Shown piece after piece: positions 17,740 through 26,008 of a stretch of 64,000 bases of DNA. Location: contig JABZFP010000018.1 of assembly GCA_014237395.1 (NCBI GenBank), positions 186,001-250,000 of the forward strand, written 5' to 3'. Each line of letters starts with the position of its first letter. Within the stretch, counting starts at the first letter, position 1. This DNA is from Desulfobacteraceae bacterium. Its GTDB lineage: Bacteria; Desulfobacterota; Desulfobacteria; Desulfobacterales; UBA5852. Under the pieces are notes generated by a model that saw nothing but the letters and a program-made list of their open reading frames with translations, had not been told where the DNA came from and did not search any database. Position numbers and translations under genes: made by a program.

Positions 17740-19500
17740 ATGGCACCCAAAACCTACCGTAGACGCTGGGACAGGAAAAACCTGGACCACCCCAATTTGG
17801 CCATATACTTTCCGTTAGGTGAAACACCGTCGGCGTGCACTTGTGTCGACAACACCTGCCAGCGATTCGTCGACCTGACCGAACAGACGCCCGGCGGCGC
17901 CAAGGCGATTGCCACGGAACCATTCGAACCGGGTGCGCATTGCGTCCTCAAAATCCACAACCCCATTGACCGTACCTGGAGCTACTTCCCGGCGGAAGTC
18001 AAATGGAGCGTCCCCTCGCCTTCCCAGACCAATCGCCACATTTCAGGCTTCGCGTTTCGTGCCCAGGTACCGATTGACTGGCCACCGCAGGAAAAAGCCG
18101 ACGCGAAACGACATCCTACTTCCGAGGATTATGTTTTTTTCCGCAACATCAACATTCTGAAGCGCCTGGACCGCGAAGCCATCTGTCCCCTGTTGAACGC
18201 ATTGGTCTTCCGGCAGATAGCGGCCGGCGAACGCTTCGTCACCCAGGGCGATGCCGGGGATTCCTGTTTCATCATCCAAAAGGGAACCTGTGCCATCGTC
18301 ATCGAAAAAAACGGGGACTCCCACGCCATTGCCGTGCGTAAGAAAGGCGATATCATCGGCGAGATGTCGCTCCTCACCGGCGAACCGCGCAGCGCCCATG
18401 TCGAGGCAGGCACCGACATGGATGTGTGGGAAATCAGCAAAGACGATTTCAACACCATCACGGCGGATTATCCGGGGCTGCGCAACTTCCTGACCGAGAT
18501 CGTGGCCGAGCGGTTTGCCACCAGCCGCATGACGGCCGAGCGCCAGATCGGCAAATACCTGATCACCGATATCATCGGGCGCGGCGGGTTCAGCATCGTC
18601 TACAAAGGGTTGCATCGCCGCCTGAACATGCCCGTGGCCATCAAGATGCTGAATCACGACATGGCCATGGACAAGGAATTTGTCAGCAACTTCCAAAAGG
18701 AAGCCATCACCATTGCCCGGTTCAATCACGACAATATCATCAAGGTCTATGACGTCGAGGCCCTCTATCAGACTATGTTCATTGTCATGGAGAACATCGA
18801 CGGCTGCACTTTACGGCAGATCATGAACGACCAGGGCAAATTGCCGCCCGAACAGGTTATCCATTACCTGCAGCAGGTGTGCGCCGGCCTGCACTATGCC
18901 CATCAGCATGACATCATCCACCAGGACATCAAGCCCGGCAACTTGTTTATATTGCCCGACGGCCGGCTCAAAATCCTCGATTTCGGCCTGGCCTGCCCCT
19001 GCGGCGCCGAAAACATGATGACCGGAACGCCCTATTACATGGCGCCGGAGCAGGTCGAATGCCTGCCGGTGGATGAACGCAGCGACATCTACGCCCTGGG
19101 GTTGACCGCCTTCGAGATGCTGGCCGGCCACCGCCCTTTCGATGAAGAAGACCCCCATGAAGCCATGGAGCTGCATGTGGAACACGATATTCCGGACCCG
19201 GCCCAGCACATTCCCGACTTGCCCGAGGGCCTGCGAAAGCTCATCCTGAAATGCTGTGCCCGGGATATCGCACAGCGCTATCGCGACATCCCCGCCCTGT
19301 TGAACGACCTCACCCCCCTTGCGGAGAAACTGGGTGTTGCGAAGCTGTCCCCGGTCTCCCGCCGGAAACGGATGATGACGTTAGTTTTGCTCTATGAAGA
19401 TCGCCACCAGCTCGAGTTGAATGACCTTATGGAGGCTTTCAGCAGTGAGGTGGAACAGATGGGAATCACCCTCAAGGCGGCCGATTTCAGCGACATTTAA
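17740..19500 (+). CDS. PilZ-like / cNMP-binding / Ser-Thr protein kinase fusion
   Basis: This 586-residue protein has a PilZ-like N-terminal domain (about 20-115, without the RxxxR c-di-GMP motif), a cNMP-binding domain (about 128-265) and a Hanks-type kinase (about 270-535). The phosphate cassette is intact (GEMSLLTGEPRSA, near 206). The kinase has the glycine loop GRGGFS, the Lys of VAIKML, HQDIKPGN, DFGLA and GTPYYMAPEQ. HQD in place of HRD makes it a non-RD kinase. No membrane segment is visible. The domain order recalls cGMP/cAMP-dependent protein kinase in one chain. It lies 39 bases after the cyclase, its likely signal source. Confidence 0.88.
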   Translation: MAPKTYRRRWDRKNLDHPNLAIYFPLGETPSACTCVDNTCQRFVDLTEQTPGGAKAIATEPFEPGAHCVLKIHNPIDRTWSYFPAEVKWSVPSPSQTNRHISGFAFRAQVPIDWPPQEKADAKRHPTSEDYVFFRNINILKRLDREAICPLLNALVFRQIAAGERFVTQGDAGDSCFIIQKGTCAIVIEKNGDSHAIAVRKKGDIIGEMSLLTGEPRSAHVEAGTDMDVWEISKDDFNTITADYPGLRNFLTEIVAERFATSRMTAERQIGKYLITDIIGRGGFSIVYKGLHRRLNMPVAIKMLNHDMAMDKEFVSNFQKEAITIARFNHDNIIKVYDVEALYQTMFIVMENIDGCTLRQIMNDQGKLPPEQVIHYLQQVCAGLHYAHQHDIIHQDIKPGNLFILPDGRLKILDFGLACPCGAENMMTGTPYYMAPEQVECLPVDERSDIYALGLTAFEMLAGHRPFDEEDPHEAMELHVEHDIPDPAQHIPDLPEGLRKLILKCCARDIAQRYRDIPALLNDLTPLAEKLGVAKLSPVSRRKRMMTLVLLYEDRHQLELNDLMEAFSSEVEQMGITLKAADFSDI

Positions 19501-19964
19501 CGCTTAAACCAGCCTCAAATCCCAACGCACTGGAACCGTTCCATCATCCGCCATTTTCCTGCCAATGATGATCAGCCAATCATTTTGCTGATCAATGTTT
19601 ACCGCCCTCTTCGTTGCCGACAAGTTGGCCGACCGTTCCTCAACGTCGGCATCAAATGAAAGTCAGCCCGGCATTCCGTGGGTCAATTGTGAAACGCTTT
19701 CTACAGAAAATAATATCCATCCGGTCGAAAACCCGTTGTTTTCATTGAACGATCGATGGTTTTCGACCGCTCTTCAAAAACATTGTGTTCTCGAAATCAC
19801 CCGTTCATCCGGAAAACCTGCTGCCGGCATAGCTGATTAATATCAACGACATCCTTTCAGGGATGCCCGTCGTCAAATACAATAATGGCGGGGGTTTCCA
19901 CTTTCTAACCAGCGCAGAACCCAGTGATACCGTGCTATCGGCACAAGTTTTGCTTTTCATGGCT

Positions 19965-19995
19965 TGTCATTGCGTCTTCCTGCGCAGGAATGACA
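19965..19995. repeat. Imperfect palindrome with TGTCATT/AATGACA ends
   Basis: TGTCATT at 19965-19971 and AATGACA at 19989-19995 enclose a partly complementary GCGTCTTCCTGCGCAGG. It resembles the common short palindromic repeats of the GTCATTCC...GGAATGAC type. Confidence 0.45.
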
Positions 19996-20284
19996 TGCTT
20001 CTTAATGACTCCCAAAAACCGCCTGATCTGCTAAAAGGCGATTGAAATAGCTCAATCGTTCATCCATTCGTTCTGAGTCTTTGATTTTATGGCCTTTTAC
20101 CGAACGGCCGGTTGACCACAATTTTTGAAGTGCTCGCTAAATAAAAAAGAACGAATAAAATAATACCTTTACAGCCAATTTTTTTCTTGCAATCGACAAC
20201 TGTAATATGGCAATTAGAGATTACCCTAATTAATGAATGTGACTCATTTTATTGTTTGCCATCTGTATTGTTTATAAATTATTA

Positions 20285-20515
20285 TCATTTTTTAGGTAGT
20301 GCAATCGTAGCAAAATCATACGGACGGTAGATCGCCATATTTTGATCGCATTGCGGCAACCCTATCCCGTTTCTACTTCTCTGACTGATCCTGTCGCGGT
20401 CTGCCCAAGAGTCGACCTTACCCAACAAAAGAAATTGGCCCTGTGCCGGCGGCATAGCCAATTCGATTCGTAATACCAGATTATATTTCTTGTCTCGAAA
20501 GTAACGGGACGACAC
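20285..20515 (-). pseudogene. Possible remnant of a coding sequence
   Basis: A 76-codon frame with a GTG start, no clear ribosome site and unremarkable amino-acid composition ends in YRPYDFATIALPKK. It resembles a C-terminal protein fragment rather than random translation, but I do not recognise the family. It may be the tail of a decayed gene or chance. Confidence 0.2.
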
Positions 20516-20794
20516 AAAAGCGTGATGTCACATAAATGAGGTGTTTTCTTTCGACAAGGTGCGTACGGTCATCTTCCATCTGACGTTACGAGATCATCTT
20601 TGGTTGTTTACAACACCTCGCGCATCAGCATCGATGACTTTATACCACGCCGGCACTTCGCAAGGATATGCAGACCTCCTCAAGCCTGCTGGCATTCGTC
20701 AATATTGCCTTATGCCCGTCACAGCGGACACCGTTACTCACCGTGGCCGTAGGCGTAGCGGAATAAAGTACCGGAACAATTAAGGAGGAGGGCA

Positions 20795-23700
20795 ATGAGA
20801 CGTACTTTCACACACCATCTCAGCCTCATCGTATGTTTGTGCTTCGTGGCAGCCTTGCTTTACCCCTGTGTGACCTGGGCCGCAACCTGTGATCAGTGGA
20901 TCGCAAAAGCGGTTTCGGTGGAGGGAATTGTCGAGGTGCAACGGGCGGGGGAGACACAGTGGCAAACCGTCATGCTTGACAACACCTTTTGCCCCGGTGA
21001 CACCATTCGTGTGGACGACAATAGTCGGGCCGCCCTTTCGCTCGCCAACCAACCCCTGCTGCGCCTTGACCAGAACACCACCATCACCCTGGGGGGCGTG
21101 GAGGAGAAAAAGGGCGCCATCGTGGATCTGGCCCAGGGCGCAATACACTTCTTCAGCCGCATCAGCCGCAACCTGGAAGTGCGCACCGGTTTCGTGAACG
21201 CCGGTGTCGAAGGCACCGAGGGGTTGGTCCGCGTCGAGGAAGACCGGACGGTGATCACCATTTACGCCGGTAAGGTGCTGGCCTCCAACACCGCCGGCGA
21301 ACTGGCCGTGACGGGCGGCCAGTCGGCCGTTGCCGAAGCCGGTAAGGCACCGACAGCGTACACCGTGGTCCGGCCACGCGATGCCGTCCAGTGGGCCCTG
21401 TACTATCCGCCGGTCATGCTGTTTGCGCCCGGCCAAGCACCCAAGGAAGACCCGGGCGACCCGCGCTTTCTGGCCTACCGCGCCTCCCAGGCGCTTTCGG
21501 TGGGCCGCGTGGATGAGGCCGGTGCCGATATCCAGCAGGCACTGAGCCTGGATCCGAATTACAGTGACGCCCACGCCCTGCAGGCCGTTCTTTTCGTGGT
21601 TCAAAACGAGAAAGAAAAGGCGTTGGCTTCCGGCCGGAAGGCGGTGGAGACCGGCCCGAATTCGGCCAGCGCCCTTATTGCCATGTCATATGCCCAGCAG
21701 GCCAGCTTTGACCTGGAGGGCGCCCGCGCCAGTGTCGAAACCGCCGTCAACCTGGATCCGAATGATGCCCTGGCCTGGGCACGGCTGGCCGAACTGCGGT
21801 CTTCCTTCGGTGAACTCGACAAAGGTCTGGCGGCCGCCAAGAAGGCGGTGGAACTGGAACCAGGCCTGTCACGGCCCCATATGGTGCTTGGGTTTGCCTA
21901 TCTGACGCAGGTTAAAACGGCCGAATCCCGGGCGGCTTTCGAGAAGGCCATCACACTGGATCAGGCCGATCCCCTCTCGCGGCTGGGCCTGGGCCTGGCC
22001 AAGATCCGCGACGGCGACCTGGATGCCGGCGGCCGGGAGATCGAAATCGCCGCCAGCCTGGACTCCAACAATTCCATCATCCGCAGCTACTTGGGCAAAA
22101 CCTATTTCGAGAAGAAAGAAATAGGGCTGGACGAGCGCGAGTACGCCATCGCCAAAGAGCTCGATCCCAACGATCCCACCCCGTATTTTTACGATGCCAT
22201 CGCCAAGCAGACCACCAACCGCCCGGTGGAAGCCCTGCATAACCTGGAAAAAGCCAAGGAGCTGAACGACAACCGGGCGGTTTACCGCTCGAAACTCCAA
22301 CTCGACTCGGATCTGGCGGCCCGCAGCGCGGCGACGGCCCGTGTTTATTCCGATTTAGGCTTCCAGCAGCGGGCTCTGGTGGAAGGATGGAACTCGGTCA
22401 ATACCGACCCGACCAACTTTTCCGCCCACCGGTTTCTGGCCGACACCTATTCGTCCCGACCCCGCCACGAAATCGCCCGGGTCAGCGAGTTGCTCCAATC
22501 CCAGTTGCTGCAGCCGACCAACATCACGCCCATTCAGCCGCGGCTGGCGGAAAGCAACCAGTTTCTCATCAGTGCAAGCGGTCCGGGCGGCCTGTCCTTT
22601 AATGAATTCAACCCGCTTTTCAACCGCAATAGCATCGCCTTTCAGGGAAGCGCGCTTGCGGGCAGCAATGAGACCACCGGAGCCGAAGCCGTCATTTCCG
22701 GCATTCATGACAATCTTTCCATCAGCAGCGGCTACGCCTATTTCCAAACCGATGGGTGGCGTGACAATGCCGACCAGGAAGATAGCATTATCAACCTGTT
22801 TGCCCAGTACGAACTATCCTACAAGACAAGCATTCAGGCCGAATACCGATACAGGGACAACGATCGAGGGGATGTCCAGTTGCGTTTCTTCGAGGACGAT
22901 TTCCTGCCGGATCTCAGGCAGAAAGACGAAACCGACTCAACCCGTATAGGCTTCCGGCATGAATTTTCACCGTCCTCCACATTGATCGGAAACTTTTCCT
23001 ATCAGGACGCTGATCGCGATCTGGACGACCTGATTTTTATCGACATTGGCTTTCCGCCCATGCTGGAGGAATTCTTCGCCATCGAGGGCAACGAGGAGGC
23101 TTACAGCGGCGAGCTGCAGCATCTGTTTCGATCCGCGTATGTCAACACGGTCGTCGGTGGCGGGTATTTCGACATCGACCTCGACCGGACCATCACGGAC
23201 GAGGTTTTCGATCCCTTTTTCACCCCGCCATTTTTGATTGTCTCATCGACCGAACGCGTGAAAACCGACATCGATCACTACAACGTATACGGTTATTCCT
23301 ACGTCAATATCCTGGACAACCTGACCCTGACCCTCGGCGCCAGCGGCGACTTTTTCGACCGCGATGAAAAGGACCGCAACGATCGCGATATCGATGAAGA
23401 CCAGTTCAATCCCAAACTCGGGATCACCTGGTCACCGTTGGAGGGCACCACGCTCCGCGGTGCGGTGTTCCGGACCTTCAAGCGCACCCTGATCACCGAC
23501 CAGACCCTCGAGCCCACCCAGGTGGCGGGCTTCAACCAGTTTTATGACGACATCAATGCCACCAAGGCCTGGGTCTACGGCGTCGGGGTCGATCAGAAAT
23601 TCTCCCGTAACGTCTACGCCGGGGCGGAATTCACCTACCGCGACATGGAGGTGCCCTATTACCAGGACATTTCCGTACCGCCCGCGGCACCCTCTTTTGT

Positions 23701-24163
23701 CCTCAGGGAGGCCGATTGGGAAGAGTATCTCGGCCGCGCCTACGTCTACTGGACGCCCCATGATTGGTTCGCCCTCAGTGCGGAATATCAATATGAAAAA
23801 CTGGAACGGGACCGGGATTTCCCTTTTACGATCAAAGACGTCGATACCCATCGGGTTCCTCTGGGTGTCAATTTCTTTCACCCGTCCGGCCTGAGCGCCG
23901 GCCTGAAGGCCACTTACTATTACCAGGACGGCACCTTCCAGACCCAGGAAGCCGCCGCCGACGAATTTCAAGACGGCGACGACAAATTCTGGGTGGTCGA
24001 TGCCGCCGTTTCTTATCGCATACCCAAACGCCACGGGTTTATTACACTCGGCGTGACCAATCTGTTTGACGAAGACTTCGAATACGCCGACATCGACGTG
24101 GACAACCCCAGCGTACAGCCCGACCAGAGCGTGTTCTTCAAAGTCACGCTGGCGCTGCCCTGA
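20795..24163 (+). CDS. FecR-domain / TPR / outer-membrane beta-barrel fusion protein
   Basis: This 1122-residue exported protein has a signal peptide ending near TWAA. A FecR-type beta domain follows at about 40-190 (PGDTIRVDDNSRAALSL, VRTGFVNAGVEGTEGLVRV-like region). At about 225-500 come TPR repeats with ALSLDPNY, AVNLDPND, AVELEPG and ELDPND turns. The last 500 residues are rich in alternating aromatic and acidic strands and end in VTNLFDEDFEYADI, as in TonB-dependent receptor barrels, but with no plug domain. AAGGAGG precedes the ATG. It may be an outer-membrane scaffold or export pore. Two secreted proteins follow it. Confidence 0.75.
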   Translation: MRRTFTHHLSLIVCLCFVAALLYPCVTWAATCDQWIAKAVSVEGIVEVQRAGETQWQTVMLDNTFCPGDTIRVDDNSRAALSLANQPLLRLDQNTTITLGGVEEKKGAIVDLAQGAIHFFSRISRNLEVRTGFVNAGVEGTEGLVRVEEDRTVITIYAGKVLASNTAGELAVTGGQSAVAEAGKAPTAYTVVRPRDAVQWALYYPPVMLFAPGQAPKEDPGDPRFLAYRASQALSVGRVDEAGADIQQALSLDPNYSDAHALQAVLFVVQNEKEKALASGRKAVETGPNSASALIAMSYAQQASFDLEGARASVETAVNLDPNDALAWARLAELRSSFGELDKGLAAAKKAVELEPGLSRPHMVLGFAYLTQVKTAESRAAFEKAITLDQADPLSRLGLGLAKIRDGDLDAGGREIEIAASLDSNNSIIRSYLGKTYFEKKEIGLDEREYAIAKELDPNDPTPYFYDAIAKQTTNRPVEALHNLEKAKELNDNRAVYRSKLQLDSDLAARSAATARVYSDLGFQQRALVEGWNSVNTDPTNFSAHRFLADTYSSRPRHEIARVSELLQSQLLQPTNITPIQPRLAESNQFLISASGPGGLSFNEFNPLFNRNSIAFQGSALAGSNETTGAEAVISGIHDNLSISSGYAYFQTDGWRDNADQEDSIINLFAQYELSYKTSIQAEYRYRDNDRGDVQLRFFEDDFLPDLRQKDETDSTRIGFRHEFSPSSTLIGNFSYQDADRDLDDLIFIDIGFPPMLEEFFAIEGNEEAYSGELQHLFRSAYVNTVVGGGYFDIDLDRTITDEVFDPFFTPPFLIVSSTERVKTDIDHYNVYGYSYVNILDNLTLTLGASGDFFDRDEKDRNDRDIDEDQFNPKLGITWSPLEGTTLRGAVFRTFKRTLITDQTLEPTQVAGFNQFYDDINATKAWVYGVGVDQKFSRNVYAGAEFTYRDMEVPYYQDISVPPAAPSFVLREADWEEYLGRAYVYWTPHDWFALSAEYQYEKLERDRDFPFTIKDVDTHRVPLGVNFFHPSGLSAGLKATYYYQDGTFQTQEAAADEFQDGDDKFWVVDAAVSYRIPKRHGFITLGVTNLFDEDFEYADIDVDNPSVQPDQSVFFKVTLALP

Positions 24164-24307
24164 CGATTGGATTGGCGCGGTTATTTTTGGAAGGAGGTGA
24201 CAGACAGATCGATAGAAAATTGACGGGCGGTCATCGAGCCGATGGCCATCGGCCGAATAGACGCCTGTTGATGTCCGAATATACGGAAGGAAAAAAAGGA
24301 GGTCACC

Positions 24308-24715
24308 ATGCATCATAGAAAACAAACAAAGGTATTGTTCGCGCTGGTATTTTTCACCGTTGCCCTGTTGAGCTTCAGCCCGCTCTGGGCCCAGTCGGCA
24401 ACGCCCAATTTCACCGAAACCATTATTGACGGTAATACGAAAGTTGTCTCCAATAGCGACGGAACAGTTACCGTCTTTTTTCTGGATGAGGATTGCACAT
24501 CTCCCGCTACCGATGACTGCTGGGTGAAGGCGGATCCCCAGCAAGGAGAGATCTGCATATGTACGGATGGAAGCGCTGATTGTGATATATTTGACAGTAC
24601 CGTCAATGTAGAATGTTATCCAATAAAGCAGGCCGGCGCGGGGACGACGGGATGTCTGGTCTCCCGGAATCCGCGGACATATTTGATCGGCGGGGATGCC
24701 TATACCAGACCGTAA
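24308..24715 (+). CDS. Small secreted Cys-containing protein with C-terminal NPRTYLxGGDxYTRP signature
   Basis: This 135-residue protein has a signal peptide (MHHRKQTK, a hydrophobic run, LWAQS). The mature part has seven Cys, several in DEDCTSPATDDC and ICICTDGSADC, suggesting disulfides. I do not recognise the fold. The last 15 residues, NPRTYLIGGDAYTRP, nearly match the end of the next gene product. AAAGGAGGTCACC precedes the ATG. It probably forms an operon with the upstream FecR-TPR-barrel gene, so a cell-surface or periplasmic partner role is plausible but unproven. Confidence 0.7.
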   Translation: MHHRKQTKVLFALVFFTVALLSFSPLWAQSATPNFTETIIDGNTKVVSNSDGTVTVFFLDEDCTSPATDDCWVKADPQQGEICICTDGSADCDIFDSTVNVECYPIKQAGAGTTGCLVSRNPRTYLIGGDAYTRP

Positions 24716-24805
24716 TGGTCGACATTCATCGTGCGAGGATGTCGCTCGCGGAAAGCGATTGAACCCGTTTTCACTTTCCAGACTTGATCATGGAGAGGAG
24801 GAACC

Positions 24806-25795
24806 ATGAAAATAAAAATGATGCCGATGCTGTTAACCTTTCTTGTATTTGCGGTAATCGCCCTGCCATGCGGGAGCCCATTATATGCCCAGGACCCGGG
24901 GCCAGACATCGACGTAACAGATGATAAATGCACTGATGACGAAATAGCCCGGCGATTGTGTTTCGAGGCCGTTGGTGGTGCCTACGTAGTGCAGGTCTTC
25001 GTTGATGAATGGACAGAGGATCCAACTCTTCCGTTTAATGGAGATTTGCCCTGGCCGATAATAGATCCCGATGCTAAAACCAAAGAGTACCGCTACAGAG
25101 CATCTGTGCATGAGAATTTGATCACTTGCAAGGGCGTGGACACCTGGAACTATTTCGTCCAAAAGCAGAGTGCATTCATTGCCGACGATTTGATCATGAC
25201 CGTCCCGCCGGGAGCCCAGTTGCTTATCCCAGGGGATAGTATAAATAAATGTTATATCAAAGCTCTCGAAGACGAAGTTTTACTGAAACTTAACCCCTCT
25301 TTGAATTGCGGTTTTGGTAATGAGGTCATCTTCAGCCTCACCTACCCGATCGATGTCCAGGGCTGGACGCGCGGTAATCAATCGGTGGTGCTGACGAAAT
25401 CGGGTTGCGGCGACCCGGACGAACCCACGTACATCCTGGGGCCGAGCCTCGAGAGGGAACTCCCGTTCCATGCTGAACAAAAACATACATTTCCGGATGG
25501 GGGATCCATCGATGTCGTGTTCGATTCCAGCTCCTACAGCGGCGGGGAGGATCTGGTAAAAGAAGTTTACATCGATGATATGCCGGTCCAGCCAGTAGGT
25601 AGAGCCTGGATCTGCACCCCCGCTCCTGAAGGCAGTGAGTTCGGTGATCTTTATATTGCAAAACACCCTGTTGATCCTGATCGTTTGATATTATGTATCG
25701 AACCCGAACAGGCCGGACTGCAATATCAGGGGTGCGTGATCGATGCCAACCCGCGGACCTATCTTTTCGGCGGCGATGTCTACACGCGACCGTAA
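24806..25795 (+). CDS. Secreted protein with the same C-terminal NPRTYLxGGDxYTRP signature
   Basis: This 329-residue protein has a signal peptide ending near PLYAQD. The mature part has many scattered Cys (among them DKCTDDE, RRLCFEA, SLNCGFG, SGCGD, WICTPAPEG, LILCIEPE) and no family I recognise. It ends in NPRTYLFGGDVYTRP, matching the previous protein in 13 of 15 positions, although the rest of the two chains shows little resemblance. GAGGAGG precedes the ATG, and a strong terminator follows. Likely periplasmic or surface-exposed. Confidence 0.7.
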   Translation: MKIKMMPMLLTFLVFAVIALPCGSPLYAQDPGPDIDVTDDKCTDDEIARRLCFEAVGGAYVVQVFVDEWTEDPTLPFNGDLPWPIIDPDAKTKEYRYRASVHENLITCKGVDTWNYFVQKQSAFIADDLIMTVPPGAQLLIPGDSINKCYIKALEDEVLLKLNPSLNCGFGNEVIFSLTYPIDVQGWTRGNQSVVLTKSGCGDPDEPTYILGPSLERELPFHAEQKHTFPDGGSIDVVFDSSSYSGGEDLVKEVYIDDMPVQPVGRAWICTPAPEGSEFGDLYIAKHPVDPDRLILCIEPEQAGLQYQGCVIDANPRTYLFGGDVYTRP

Positions 25796-25874
25796 CAATT
25801 GGGATATCGTTCACAGGATTATATGATCGGAGAAATAAGCGTTAATCAAATTCAGACCTCATGGCAATTGAACC

Positions 25875-25920
25875 AACAAACAGAAGGCAGGTGCTTATGC
25901 GCCCCTGTCTTTTGTTTGTT
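25875..25920 (+). terminator. Rho-independent terminator
   Basis: A 17-base stem (25875-25891 with 25904-25920, two G/T wobbles) has a 12-base loop, and its 3' arm is itself T-rich (TCTTTTGTTTGTT). It lies 79 bases after the second secreted-protein gene. Confidence 0.75.
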
Positions 25921-26008
25921 AGGAGAATCCAAGAAACAAGACATACCGTGATAGTTCGCTCGAATGTTTTTCTAATCCCTCCCGGCATATAATTCTAAGG
26001 CGGCGCAA

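Larger units (their letters stand above)
19501..20794. other. Long AT-richer intergenic region
   Basis: About 1.3 kb separates the kinase gene from the FecR-TPR gene. Short open frames here lack ribosome sites and family resemblance. It holds an imperfect palindrome at 19965-19995 and a possible coding remnant on the minus strand at 20285-20515. The stretch 20130-20300 is noticeably AT-rich and probably carries the promoter of the downstream gene, but no convincing hexamer pair stood out. Confidence 0.5.

Noticed and set aside
19595..19840. 81-codon frame after the kinase gene
   Set aside because: Composition is not protein-like, there is no ribosome site, and it lies in an AT-richer spacer.
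20541..20783. 80-codon plus-strand frame upstream of the FecR-TPR gene
   Set aside because: No ribosome site and no family resemblance; it runs into the leader of the real gene.
24180..24307. Strong Shine-Dalgarno-like GGAAGGAGGTGACAG near 24189 without a gene
   Set aside because: Only a nine-codon frame follows and its GTG is too close to the site. It may be a remnant, but no feature can be supported.
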